NCBI GenBank assembly: GCA_030765065.1
Contig: CM060984.1
Coordinates: 100,173,488-100,237,487 of the forward strand
DNA: 64,000 nucleotides
Source of the DNA: Deroplatys truncata
Taxonomy: Eukaryota; Arthropoda; Insecta; Mantodea; Mantidae
Direction of reading: 5' to 3'
Shown: positions 32,907 through 44,614 of the stretch, in pieces
How the letters are laid out: each line of letters begins with the position of its first letter
Numbering within the stretch: the first letter of the stretch is position 1
Position numbers and translations under genes: made by a program
The notes under the pieces: model-generated
What the model saw: the letters and a program-made list of their open reading frames with translations, nothing else
Databases searched by the model: none
Told to the model about the DNA's origin: nothing

Positions 32907-35240
32907 AAATGAATAATGAATTCCCATTTGGGAAAATAAGTATTGAAAAATTTAAGGGAATAACAAGCAATATCTCGAAAATGGTTCACTCAAAAAAAAT
33001 GTATATGACATAAATTGTGTATTTTAACGCGATCTACATTTTTTGTGTAGTAAAATTTTGTCTATCTCTTATGGTTTACCAGTTATGCAAAAGTCTTTCA
33101 CAATGAAGAATACTTTTGGAGACATTCCCAGGAAATTCCAAATATACATTTTATTTGTCATAAAAATATCTTAAACATATGATAATTTAATCAAAATCGT
33201 TAGAGCCATTTTCGAGAAAATTAAAATTTTCGAAAAATCTTCCATTTGAAGGGTAATCTGGGGTGGGGGAATTTTTTTGAAAACCTTCGTGTCGCATGCT
33301 TGGAAGATACTGAACCTAAATACCATGTTTAGTGTTTATCCGACTGTTCGTTTATGAGTTATGCTGTTCACAGACAGACACACAGACACACACACGGACA
33401 TGTTTCCAAAAATCTGATGTGTTACACTCACATGATTTTCTCTACTCTTGTACAAACTATTTTTACAAACGCTTACTCTCCACCTACTTCATGTTAATCG
33501 AGATAAACATTTGCAGACTCTATGTTATTGCTAATTTTCTTGTAGATGTAAGGGGAAAATATATTTACAAGGGCAATATAGAAAAACAGTAGCCTTTAAG
33601 CACATACATATCTCTTAATAGCTGGTTGCTAGGTGAAGCACCATTCCCTTTGCCACAGATTATAACTCTTTGCATATCCAAGACAAAAAAAATCTGATGT
33701 GTTACACTCACATGACTTTCTCCACTCTTGTACAAACTATTTTTCAAACGTTTATTCTCCATGTGCTTCATGTTACTCGAGATATCGAGATGTCAACCTT
33801 ATTGCTAATTTTCTTGTAGATGCAAGGGGAACATGGTAGGTTATAAGCGATAGTCAAATCTTTTAAGCGCTGGTTGCTATGTGGCGCATTCTATTCTGTT
33901 TGCATATCCAGGACATAAAAATTGAATAACGAATTTGAGAAAAAGTATAAGTTGGAAAATTTAAGGAAATAACAAGCAATATCTCGAAGATGGTTCACTC
34001 AACCAAAAAAATCCTTGGAAGATACTGAACCCAAATACCAAGTTTGGTGTTTATCCGACTGTTCGTTTCTGAGTTATGCTGTTCACAGACACACACACAG
34101 ACAGACACACAGACACACACACACGGACATGTTTCCAAAAATGCTTTTTTTGGCTTCAGGGGGTCTCAAAACATGTATTTCCGGTGAAATCTCGGTATCG
34201 AATTTTTGGGTGGAATACAATACTTCCCCTACTTACTATACGTAGTAGAGAAAGTAAAAATGTTTTTTTTTTGTATTCAGGGGGTCTCAAAACATGTATT
34301 TCCGGTGAAAAATCGGTATCGAATTTTTGGGTGGAATACAATACTTCCCCTACTTACTATACGTAGTAGAGAAAGTAAAAAGAATATAACCTTAAAATTT
34401 CAAAAAACAAAACAAAAACAATGGCGTTTATCGTATCCCAACGTAAAAGATCTAAATTTGTAACTGACTACAAATTATTGAAAAGTGAGCAGCTTTAAAT
34501 ATCTAAGATGTAAAATATCATAACAGAAAAAACATAGACATGGAAGGAAAACTAAATAAATATCAATATGTTTGTGGAACCATAAGAAGATGCCTATGCA
34601 ATAAAACAACAAAGGAAACATTGGCGTTGCCAATATTTCTTTTTACTGGAGAGACTTGGGGAGTTACAGAAAGATAGAAAAGGAGAGAAGAAGCTTCAGA
34701 AATGAGGTTTCTAGGATCACTGGCTGTGTGTCTCTAATTGAACATAAAAAGAGTGAAGAAATAAGAAGAGAGCTTGGAATAAAAGGAGTGCTAGAACCGT
34801 TAATTGCCGTAAGAATTGGAAAGAACCTTTAGACAGGCTGGATGAAAATCCATTACCTAAGAAAGTGCTTAATTATAAATCACAAGGGAAAGGGAATATA
34901 GGCCGTCCAAAATTAAGATGGAGTGAGCATTTCTAATGAGGAGGGAACGGGCCTGTGGGTCAAACCGTGTGGATGATGATTAAGTTCTTTAAATTGACCA
35001 TTTAAAATATCTATTGCATTCAATGTCGTACCTACTGTTTCCTCGAATTCTTTGTTAAAAATTCTAAATTATCCTCTCCGCTGCTTGCAAAATTCCTTCT
35101 TGTTCTGCTGAATCTATTTCCGCCTCATTCATAGATACAAGGCTTCCGGTTAATACAAATATGATTTCCATCGCAAGAAACAAGGATGATAACAAAGGAG
35201 TGTTATAAAAACTGCAGTAGATAGTATCTTTACGTTATTT

Positions 35241-36220
35241 GCACCACGCTTTGGGCGTCAATTTGAAGTAGGTTGTTGCTTCACGTATGGAAAGCCAATT
35301 TGAAGTAGGAGTTGTATTGTAGCTCAATTTTTGGGGAGCCGAACTAGAAGTAGTTGCAACCGCACGTATGGTAAAAAGCTTCCGGTAGCCTTCGTCCAAA
35401 TGTACTTTCTGGTGGCCTTTGCCCAAAAAAATGTTTAAAAATATTAACTTTGTAATTTTATTGTTTCTTTAAATGTTATGTATTTATGTTTGCCTCGGCT
35501 GCGTCAGTATTATTGTTAGAGACATGTCTCTCTTTGCAGGGTTGTGGTGCGACTGAAGAATGTAGGCTTACACAGATTATAATTTTACTTCACTCCTTTT
35601 ATTAACGCTTGACACGATTTAAATAACACTTCACTGATATAGCGAGAGCTGTGAGATGTTTTTATTAATTACTTGCACTTTTTACACAAACTATTTTCGT
35701 CCCACACGAATACGTATTAAATACTTTGAGGACACACCTCGCGTCCGGTTAGAAACACTGTCTGCAGACAACTGAACTCTAAATTTGTAAATTTTGCTAT
35801 ATTTCAGTTTCTGATTGGCTAATCCTAGTCCAATAGAATGCCTTCATTTAACTAAAGCTTTTTCTGGTTGTTGATTGGCTATTTTTGAACTGTCTCCAAA
35901 TTTGCATTATTGATGCTCCAATAATGACTAATGGCATTATTAAACTTTCCTACTCATTATTGCCTCAAGGTTACCTCATTGTTACCTCTTTGTTAGCAAC
36001 TTTTAACCTATTATTCTCACAGCTCCTACATTATTAAATTACGTAATGCATTCACATAACATTATTACACATGTATACAATAATATAAACATATACAGTG
36101 ACTGTAATATACACTTTTTATATTTCGTTACGTACACATATTGCTTTAAGCCGGGCTGTTATTATATTTTATATTATATAATTTGACTGAAATCATTTAA
36201 GTGTTAAAAATACTGCCTCA
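35241..36220 (-). mobile_element. LTR with adjacent primer-binding site, second copy
   Basis: On the minus strand it starts TGAGGCAGTATTTTTAACAC at 36220. It ends near 35264, followed by a PBS-like sequence, TGACGCCCAAAGCGTGGTGC (about 35243-35262). The LTR interior near 35264-35400 holds two or three imperfect repeats of 'acctacttcaaattggc' plus 'ccatacgtg', each resembling the LTR/PBS junction. It is homologous to 9236-10202 and 48729-49528. No internal genes. Confidence 0.6.
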
Positions 36221-37411
36221 AAACTTGCACTGAATTTATAATCTTCACTTTCTAGTATAGGTTATGCATGCTAAAAACTCCACTTTTAGTGCCAACTGGC
36301 TGTACATCGACGTTGCACTATATTTACACTCATTTGTAGGTAATAATTGGTTGAAAATAAGGATAGGAGTAGTTTTTGAACGTGTGGGTAGTCTACAAAC
36401 CTTTATTCGTACTTAAAGTTGGTGCAAATTTATACATAAGGGGTTGCAAATATGAGTAGGAGTAGTTGTTTTATTTTGTAAACTATCCCATAATATCCAC
36501 TAAGTGCCGGCGCAGGAAATACGAACACATTGGAGATACAACAGTAGATTGTGATACAAGGTATAAAACCATTTTAACACGTGTGGCACTACTACCTTTT
36601 AGACAGAGCACAAATTTGTAAAATATCTACAGTATTATATTGTTTTCTGAAACTAACAGAGTTCACGTTTGGAACCCCGGTTCTTGAAACAAGAGAAATG
36701 CGTTAAAAAGCGAGATTCAAATGTTTTGTTGATTCGCTAGCAGTCGTTTTCAATGAAATTATCTTCAACATGTATTGCCTTACTCCAGCCAAAAGCGATT
36801 AAATGCTATAGGTACCGCATTGCTTTCTGGATTTCTTGGGTAAGTACTTCTAGAGTTATTCTTTCGGCTGTTTCTGTAATTTAACTGGCTCTTCCATTCC
36901 AGTTTCTTCTGAATTCATAATTTTCGCCATTTAATCTTTATGTAGGTAGGTTATAGTAGATAAAAGAATAAAGTTTTAGATCAAAGAAGACAAGAAGGCT
37001 GCCAGTGTAACGTATAAGTTAACTCTGCAATGAATTGCAATAAATTGAAGTATGACGGTTTGTGTTGTGAACAGGTAATGCGAGTGCCATGAAAAAGTAA
37101 TCATGTAAAAAGACATAATGAAAAGTAAAGCCTAATCAAATCAATTCGTGTTATTAAACCTTTGCAAACACAAAGGGTAACTGTCATGTGATTGGACTTG
37201 AAACCAAAGTTGGTAACAATGAAAATGATCGCACTAGTATGACAATCTAAAGATTTTAGCTTGTGTGCACTGTGTTAGAAGTTCTACTTTTAGGCTCTGC
37301 TGTCCAAAAAATAAAATACTCGCAAATGTGGCTCTGATTTTTCGTTTAGAATGCACTGGAGTAGAAAATAGTTCTCGTCCAAAGAATATGCATACAAAAA
37401 TAAGATATCCC
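36221..37411. other. Unassigned sequence
   Basis: Mixed composition; no coding or repeat signal identified. Confidence 0.3.
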
Positions 37412-37612
37412 ACCCCTGTGGTGTGGGGATAGTGTGAGGAATCTACTCCACATTCTAGAGGTCCCGAGTTGGAATCTCAGTTAGGTGAGATACCCGGATA
37501 AGGTTTTTCCGGGGTTTTCCTTTATCCCGAGAAGACGAATGTCGGATAGCTTTAAGCTCTAAGTACTTCGGGCTCATTTGAGTATCATTTCACCCATTTC
37601 ATTCATGATTTA
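37412..37612 (+). repeat. SINE family S2
   Basis: A tRNA-like head, with a decayed B box near 'cccgagttggaatctc', is followed by 'gataaggtttttccggggtt' and '..ttcgggctcatttgagta' to 'cccatttcattcat'. A second copy lies at 43203-43359 on the minus strand. Confidence 0.75.
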
Positions 37613-39941
37613 TTAACTGAGAATCGTTTTCTGGGTTATGATGGTGTAATATTTTGAATATTTTGACATCCAAGATGAATGGGATGTCAAAATCGTTTAA
37701 TAATACATATGCCAGAACGTTTTTCTGCGTTTCCTCCGCATGTTGTAATAAAGTTCACTAACAGCGTATGCTAAAGAGGGAAAGTAGTGCCCAGCATTAC
37801 ATCAGAAAATTTTCAACCGATATTTATAATTGACAACGGGAATATTATTTTTCTTGTTATTTACGGACTGTGTCTCCTTTCCAAAATGTTTAAATTGATG
37901 GAATGAGAGCGAGGAATCTTTATATTCACCAGTTTGACCTCTATTTCGTTGAATTATGATGTCGGGATTTTCATATTATATGAAACTGAAGTCTTTCTAT
38001 AATTACAGGACTAAAGAGAAGATATAAAATCTTAAAACTTTTTGTACTGGGATTATATAAAAATAATTCGAATATTCAAATGATTTTTCCATCGCCAAAA
38101 CATACCTACAACCCATACAACATTTCCAAAACTTGGAAGACTGCCAGGATGAAGGTTAAGGAATTCAGAAATATAGCATCTGCCGATTTTTCATACCCAC
38201 TTGCATTAATATATGGGCAGTTTTGTACCTTATTAACAGCATAGGAATTCTTAAGTCTTCAAGTTATGTGCACTCAAATCATACATCAATACAAAGAATG
38301 TAAACAACAGCGGCCAAGGGTTACTGATGGCAGGTAAACACGTTTGGCAACTACTGTGTGCAAACACCATCAGACTGTACTAGACGGCCAAGATATGATT
38401 GCGTTCTGTGGGAAGAGGAACTAAAGAGTTGCTGAACAAGTGGGCAGGGCATCGGAAGGACAGTCAGGTAAAGAAAACATTCATAATTACTAGTAGCAGG
38501 TGAAGGATACCGGTTTTAAAATTCTGTAGTAACACCAGCTGACAAAGGGATCAATGAACGCAATCCTTACAAAATGCGAAACGAATACTAGGACTGAGCG
38601 AAGACAAAAACAGAAGTCGGGTAGTGGAAGCTAAACGAAAATACCGTGTGTTCAGTGATGCAGGGAAGTGAAACATAAAAGTGAAATGCAATATCGTGAG
38701 TGCATCTAACTTGATATCAATTTCAGAGATTTATAAACACAATCCGAGTTGCATTTGCTAGCGGGACTGAGGCCTGCAAATGTAGCACTGTTTTCATTGT
38801 ACATTCCCCTATCGCGTTGCCTCTCACTCCCCTCTGATCCCAAGTCTTGTTGAGTTAGGCACTGCCAACAAAAACAGTGGCACCCTCCTCCAAGCGCACT
38901 CATATGATGGCCGACTAATACGAGGGATAGGGATGGTTTGTTACCTGCGACGTCGCTGCCTAAAGTCCAGTAATAGTTCAAGTTTATTACCTTTCGTCCT
39001 GGTTTCAATGCTTAGAAATTCCTATACCTGGTTATTAGGAATATCATAGGCACATTGGGAAATTGAGCTCTAAAGTGTAAAAGGGAGGATTTATCATTAA
39101 AACCTAGAGGTTCTTGAACAGTAATTTGATAAAGAATAAGGGAGAGGTAACGCACTTAAATAAATAACCCAGGTTTATAAACCCACCTACGCAACGATGA
39201 ATAAGACAGCTAATGATTCATTAGAGGCCAGTATAACAGCCCCCTTCCTCGTAGCAATATTAAACTTCTGTATTTATGGTTTGTATTTTATTATGTAGCT
39301 GCTGCGTAACTCACATTTTCTACTCACCTTTTTCTACCCGGTGCATTTCCATGCTGCATCTTCTGAAGGAATTCCTACAAGCACATTAAGCGATTCAATG
39401 GCTCTAAGCCAAAAGTAAATGTTTAGTGGGAGCGGATTAACACCTGTTTGACTCTCGAACAAGGCAGAGAGATGTGGGCGGGTGTTTCAGAATAGAATCT
39501 AGTCGGCTCCTTATTAATGATGATTTTGATGGCCAAGGGCAACCGCCTTCGTTCTTGCTTTGGGCGTCACTGGGTTTGCCGTTCCCCGCTCGCTCTTACA
39601 CGCCTCTGTTACAATCTCTTAAAACTTTCTTTTTTTCTTCTTATACTTCCTCCCTTATCATAAGATGCAGACTTACGTTTTATGTCCTGTGAACCTTTAC
39701 TTTAGACTTTTATTGCTTAAATTTCTCTTGAGAAAACATAACTACTCGTCAATAGTAGGAATAATCTTCTTAGCATGTGGTTAACATTTCAAAACAATTA
39801 ATTAAGAATTTAAGAAACAGTGTCAAAACCAGTGTTTACATATGGATGCAAGAAGTGGGTGATAAATAGATCAAACAGAAAATCCGCAGCACGCGTTTTC
39901 TTCGAGAAAGAAAAAGAAACGAAAATAAAAAAGAGTAAAAT
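37613..39941. other. Unassigned sequence
   Basis: More than 2.3 kb without a recognised element. Frames such as 38706-39008 (-) and 39474-39692 (+) have no domain and are not called. This is the longest apparently non-repetitive stretch apart from 50.5-52.5 kb. Confidence 0.35.
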
Positions 39942-40190
39942 TAAATTAAATTCAACTTTATTTATGGACGCTCTTTAACTGTTTTAGTCCTTAACGTCCC
40001 ATCCTATACTGGACGTGAAAGACCAATAATTTTGCTCAGAGGCCTTTTCATCAGGCTTGAGGTTCTTTTATGTGCCGTAAATCTACGACACGGAACTACC
40101 GGTTTTACTTCCCTTAAGAAGAAAGCCAGCATTTTTACGCCCTAAAAAAATCCATCGCCCTCCGCCGGGTTTGAACCCGTGACCTCAGTA
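39942..40190 (-). repeat. SINE S1, head-truncated
   Basis: It matches the S1 body ('cgtaaatctacgacacggaa', 'ccatcgccctccgccgggtt') but stops inside the tRNA head at 'cccgtgacctc'. No target duplication was found. Confidence 0.75.
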
Positions 40191-40550
40191 CAAGAAGAGA
40201 CTGGAGTATCTTCATTTAATTGAAATAATAATTCAAACGAAAGATGACTGGCACAAAAACATCCAAAGAATGCCATCATATGGGGTACCTAAACTATTAT
40301 TAAACTAGAGACCCGAAGAAAGGCGAACATGTTGGACGATCCATAAGTAGATAGCAAGACGGATATGTAAAAAGGTTTGAGCCCTAATTTCCTTACAAAA
40401 ATTAATTAACAGCTAATGAAAGAAAACATTTTAGCATAGGCTTGCTAAAATAAATTTAAAAAAACGACGATTTCTTTTTTCAAACAAATATATTGAAAAG
40501 CTTAGAGTTTTCATCACTAACAAATGTCTTTATCGAATATTGGAAGATCA
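40191..40550. other. Unassigned sequence
   Basis: AT-rich. Phrases such as 'acccgaagaaaggcgaacat' suggest an old LINE 3' end, but there is no frame to support this. Confidence 0.25.
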
Positions 40551-42090
40551 TTTCTTGATGGCCGAGTGAGATGGCTCCATAACGTGCGAGGATCGCATTC
40601 GGAAGGTCCCGCATTCGATTTCCGTTGGCCGGTTTCTCTGACTTTGGATTCCTTTCGCGATTTTCGCTGGTTGGTAGGCGAATGCTCGTGTGGATTATAT
40701 AATTCCATGAATTTCCTGTGCGCTTCCCTTATCATAGAGGAGGGGTTCCGACCTCTTCAGTTGCCATGGTGCGAGAGCTGTGTTCCCCTAACGCTCCTAT
40801 TTCTGACGTCACTTGAAGTATCTCAGGCCAAACATATGAGCCCCTCTTGTAGGCGAGTAGTTCGGATTGGGTTGGACTCGTGAAGGCAGATGTTCCCCAT
40901 ATTCAAGGGACGCTAGGTACGTCTGGAGGTTGATGTCCTTAATGTCCTTAGGTACAGCGAGACGACGAGCTAGACTGTTGTCGACCCTACCAAGGTTTTT
41001 CGGCAGTCTTCCCGTTTGGGTAGTGTAGCAACTTGCGTCCTTGCGCAAACGGAGGGGGCTTTTAAAGGGGAGTCGAAGTAGTGATTTTCGTGAATTTTTT
41101 CTATATTGAAATTTTAATTGCATATTAATATTTAAAATCTTTGGCTTATTTTAGTATAACTTTCATAGAGATACGCTAATTGTAAATAGTAAAAATATTA
41201 TTGAAAATAACGCTGCGTATAGTGTTTAGGCTTTCTCATCTTGTTTAACAGCAATATCTGAAGAACTATGATTCTCTACACATTATCTCTGAAATTAATT
41301 GGTGCAAACTGCTCAAACATTTACCATCCATTTGCAGCTATATAAGTTTTATTTTAATGGAATATTTTTCTGCGTAGACCATAGGTTTTTTTCAACTTAA
41401 AAGCCATTATTTCTCAATAAAAGTATACGTAGTATATTAAAAACAAAAACCATAGCTCTGCTTCTGGTAAAAATAAATTTATTTTTTCCATCAATCAAAT
41501 GTAAAAGTATTGCTCAACATGCCCTTAAAACTTCAATTTATTATCTTAAATAGATTCTATCAATTATCGTACCATTGGCAAGATAGGGCATTTCGACTCC
41601 CCTAAGCAATAAAGACTGCTCTAACGGAAACGTTCAAAGAAGGAGAGCCTCTCGGTTTGGCGCCTTCTCTGGTTTAGAAGATGAGCTTCGAGTGGGTACA
41701 CCTCCCTTATTTTGTCCTCTTTCCTGTCATTTAATTTCCGTATGTTTCAAGGTTGAAGGATCAGAGGAATGGATGGCGGGGGAGGTGTGTGTCGGTACAG
41801 TTTGCTATGAGGCACACTCTGCCCTGATGTTCAGTGTGTAACGGAACCTCAGAGAGACTTCTCCGTGGGGAAGATGGGCCTCTGGTAGGCCCGCCGGCGT
41901 TAGGATACAATTATCTGGACACGTCAGGGACCCCCGCCTACGTCCTAGCCTGCCGGCCCGGAACTGGTCGCCCTCTATGTCCGCTTCACCTCTTTTTCCC
42001 GGAGCTTTCCAGAAGTACATTAGGGCTACATGTGGGCTTAAGTGCTGGAATCCTCTTCTGTTTCATTATAACCAAGAGTATAATGAACTA
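40551..42090 (+). repeat. SINE-like composite with inserted MITE
   Basis: A tRNA-like head at about 40558-40630 ('gatggccgagtgagatggct', then 'ggtcccgcattcgatttcc') starts a GC-richer segment. It is interrupted at 41066-41601 by an AT-rich TIR element and continues to roughly 42090. The right part (41640-42090) is not clearly the same element; the boundary is uncertain. Confidence 0.4.
41066..41601. mobile_element. AT-rich MITE with AGGGGAGTCGAA termini
   Basis: The left end AGGGGAGTCGAAGTAG is preceded by TTAA (41062-41065). The right end is the inverse, ATTTCGACTCCCC, followed by TAAG. The interior is about 75% AT and non-coding. TTAA on one side suggests piggyBac-type integration, but the right copy of TTAA is imperfect. 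Confidence 0.45.
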
Positions 42091-42130
42091 AATAAGCGAA
42101 TTATACGCACTGTTACCATATTTTGTAAAT

Positions 42131-42702
42131 ACAGAGAGACGCAAAATCTACAAAACGCCTTGGCGGTGTTTTTCCTGTCCGTGTCCTGGCGCTCGTTGCC
42201 GTCTGCCACTATCATAGAAAGGCGCCGATGAAACCATTCAACATTTTTAAAACTACTTTTAAAGGCTTTATTTACCAACTTTATGAAAGGAGATGCTGAA
42301 ACTGGTCACGGTCGTTGTCCATACATTTTTGGCACCTCTTTAGGAAACTATCCATCACTCGCCGTAGCTCATGTTGAGAAATGCTGGCAATTTCCTGGTG
42401 GATATTTTGATTTAATTCTTCCAGGGGGTGTGGGTTTGTCTTGTACACTTTGTTTTAAGTTACGAGATGGAAATTGCAGGGGTTAGTGCGGGGGACCGGG
42501 GGGGCAACAAATCTCTACTGATAATTCTGTCCTCAAACACACTTTCATAAAGTTCTTAAGTAAAGCCTTTAAAAGTAGTTTTAAAAATGTTGTATGGTTT
42601 CATCCGCACCTTTCTATGATAGCGGCAGACGGCAACAAGCGTCGAGGACGCGGACAGGAAAAACCCCGCGCAGCCGGTTTGTAGTCTTTTGGCTCTCCCT
42701 GT
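42131..42702 (-). mobile_element. Deleted long-TIR mariner derivative
   Basis: The ends ACAGAGAGACGCAAAATC and ...TTTTGGCTCTCCCTGT are flanked by TA. The left 330 bp encodes, on the minus strand, the transposase C-terminus (NIHQEIASISQHELRRVMD, SFLKRCQKCM) plus the 3' end. The right 150 bp is the 5' long TIR ('cggacaggaaaaaccccgcg'). Same family as 720-1766, but a simple internal deletion. Confidence 0.75.
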
Positions 42703-43202
42703 ATTATAACAATTGATAATTTTAATAGGATTTTTAAAAATTGCTGGCAACTTTTGAACAGGGTGAAATAGGATATTTTGGTGTACCGTTAAGATGCATA
42801 AGAAGTTGGTTTTAAAGCCAATGGAACGGGACTGTGGACTCCTACCTTCTGAATGAACTCGTTTATTTTGCTACTCTCTGAACGTCCATATCTCTGTCTC
42901 CTTTATGTAGCGTCGCATTTGGAACAACAATTGCATGACGTCAGCTGCTGTGGTCGCTTCAACTCCGGATTGTGGTCTTGTTGATGGCGCTAGCGTAAGT
43001 AAATCTAGTAACGGTTCCACATACACCTACTTCATTCTGTTTTCTAATCAAGGATAACCACTTAGCTTCACAGTATCGAGTTGCAAAGGCCATGTTTCGT
43101 TGCAATAGAGCTTTTGTACAGCTAAGGGAGAGTCATATGATGTTCTCTACCCAACCTCATTTTAATAGCTTAACGTCTTTTGACGTAATGATGACAATAT
43201 GA
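42703..43202. other. Unassigned sequence
   Basis: It contains a moderately GC-rich stretch (42840-43020) that looks like part of another element. No TIR or coding frame could be defined. Confidence 0.3.
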
Positions 43203-43359
43203 CGGAGGATGAATGAAATGGCTGAAACGGTGCTCAAGTGAGCCCGGGGTCCAAAGCGCTAAACATTATCTAATATTCATCTATGCAGAATGAGGGAAAG
43301 CCTCGGAAAAACCTTATCGCGTAACTCACCCTAACCGAGATTTGAACTTAGGCTTGTTG
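43203..43359 (-). repeat. SINE S2, minus strand
   Basis: The inverse of the 37412-37612 body: 'gaatgaaatggctgaaacgg', 'gtgagcccggggtccaaagc', 'aaaaaccttatcgcgtaact'. Its head end is joined to an S1 SINE. Confidence 0.75.
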
Positions 43360-43372
43360 AATGTGGGGCAAA

Positions 43373-43670
43373 TTAAATTAAACTGAGTTTTATTTATGGA
43401 CGCTCTTTAATTGCTGTGGTCCTTAGCGTCCCATTCTATACTGGCCCTGAAATATCGGTAATTATGCTCAGAGGCCTCTTTATCAGGTTTGAGGCTCTTT
43501 TACATGCCGTAAATCTACGACACGGGACCACCGGCTTTACTTCCCTTCCGAAGGAAGCCATGCTAAGGATTTCTACGCCCGAAAAAAATCCATCGCCCTC
43601 CGCCGGGTTTGAACCCGCGACCTCGGGAAATAGAGGCTGGCATGGCAACCATTACACCAAGGAGGACGAC
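43373..43670 (-). repeat. SINE S1, intact, with target duplication
   Basis: Full S1 in reverse: body from 'tttatttatggacgctcttt', tRNA head ending 'caccaaggaggacg'. Flanking direct repeats AATGTGGGGCAAA (43360-43372) and AATGTGGAGCAAA (43671-43683) differ at one base. It inserted at the head end of the S2 SINE. Confidence 0.85.
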
Positions 43671-43894
43671 AATGTGGAGCAAACACGCTACGCCGAAACT
43701 ACAGAGGTTGTCAAAGATTCCTTCTATACTTGATGTTCATATGGTAAACATCTGCAGAGAAATATCTCGTATGCTGCGGGACGACATTTATTTATAGAAC
43801 AAGCAGATACATCGATTAGTAATGAGCAGGGTTAGGAGGGAAAAGGTGCTCAAATAAGGTGAGAAAAGTGACAATAAGGTGCTGGTTTATTTAA

Positions 43895-44487
43895 GGGGAT
43901 GAATCCATTCAATTAGGCTGAAATTTTAATCACATGTCAGTCTTCTTTAGCTATAATCGTTTTGTGACTTTCACTCCAACATCTTAATCAGTTTTCAAGT
44001 TATTAATTTTAAAAACATAAAACTATGGGTATATGCAAAATGCAACACATAATGCATTTTTCAAAAAAAAATCTTATGTTGCTTCTATGTCAAGGAACTA
44101 CAAATCTGTCATATAATTTTTTCTACCATTCTTTGTTTAAGAGCAAAAAGTTTTGCAGTTTTGTGTTTGCATTTTTTCTTTTTTTGTATACATTGTTATC
44201 TTTAAAAATTAGTAGCGCAAAAACTATTCATTACACAGAAAAATTATGACAATTTTATTTATTTGGGTTTTTTGAAATAAGCATAAAAATGTCAATATGA
44301 ATGGATGAAAAGAACATCGTGTGGAACATTTTGAATACGCAGAAAGACTCGAAATGATCCTGAAGCATTCGCTGGGTCAAAAATAAAAGTGGATTCTAAA
44401 ACTACAAGCAATGGAGAATTTTTTGGGAACATTATCTTTTTTTTTACATCTTTTGAGATTTTGGGTTAATTTTAGTTGTGCATTCCC
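43895..44487. mobile_element. MITE with TTAA flanks
   Basis: TTAA at 43891-43894 and 44488-44491 bracket 593 bp. The ends GGGGATGAATCC and inverse ...GCATTCCC match imperfectly. The interior is AT-rich and non-coding. Possibly related to the element at 41066-41601 and piggyBac-like. Confidence 0.45.
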
Positions 44488-44614
44488 TTAACTAATTCAA
44501 AGATTTCTCTTTCCTCTATTCTAATTTATTGAACTACAAACAAGTACATCAAATTATCACTCATCAAAAGAAGGAAAAAATCATGAAGCTGTTGTACTTC
44601 CAAATATTAAGCAT

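Larger units (their letters stand above)
30209..34378 (+). repeat. Head-to-tail array of partial and full family X units
   Basis: All units share one orientation. Junctions, each in a run of A, are near 30481, 30713, 31601, 32241, 32907, 33410, 33688, 34008 and 34259. The units alternate between an L module (TCTGATG end to 'ccaggacat', about 230-280 bp) and an R module ('tgaataacgaatttgag' to GTAGAGAAAGTAA, about 640 bp). The order is L', L, L+R (full, 30717-31600), R, R, partial R, L', L, internal-deleted R, and a short R end. The CA/GACA core is strongly expanded here. No coding function; the long frames are translations of the core. Confidence 0.85.
29840..34975 (+). pseudogene. LINE reverse transcriptase remnant interrupted by the X array
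   Basis: The left part (29840-30208) has EKGYPRQLITAIRSLY, then INGGANKGAHYHPLF and LNDAVEKCLNKLH, a decayed palm-motif position, and NAENNLHVATHKLCKIKK. The right part (34379-34975) continues EYNLKISKNKTKTMAF, FKYLRCKIS, TLALPIFLFTGETWGVT, EMRFLGSLAGC, EEIRRELGIKGVLEPL and GKGNIGRPKLRWSEHF. Joining the flanks gives LCKIKKEYNLKISKNKTK without loss of reading frame. The 4.2-kb X array therefore occupies a single A-tract site. It is the same LINE type as 25600-27290; many shifts and stops. Confidence 0.78.

Noticed and set aside
30209..34378. CRISPR-like or satellite array
   Set aside because: Repeat units are 230-890 bp with A-tract joints and correspond to a dispersed transposable family. 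There are no short repeats with unique spacers, and the host is a eukaryote.
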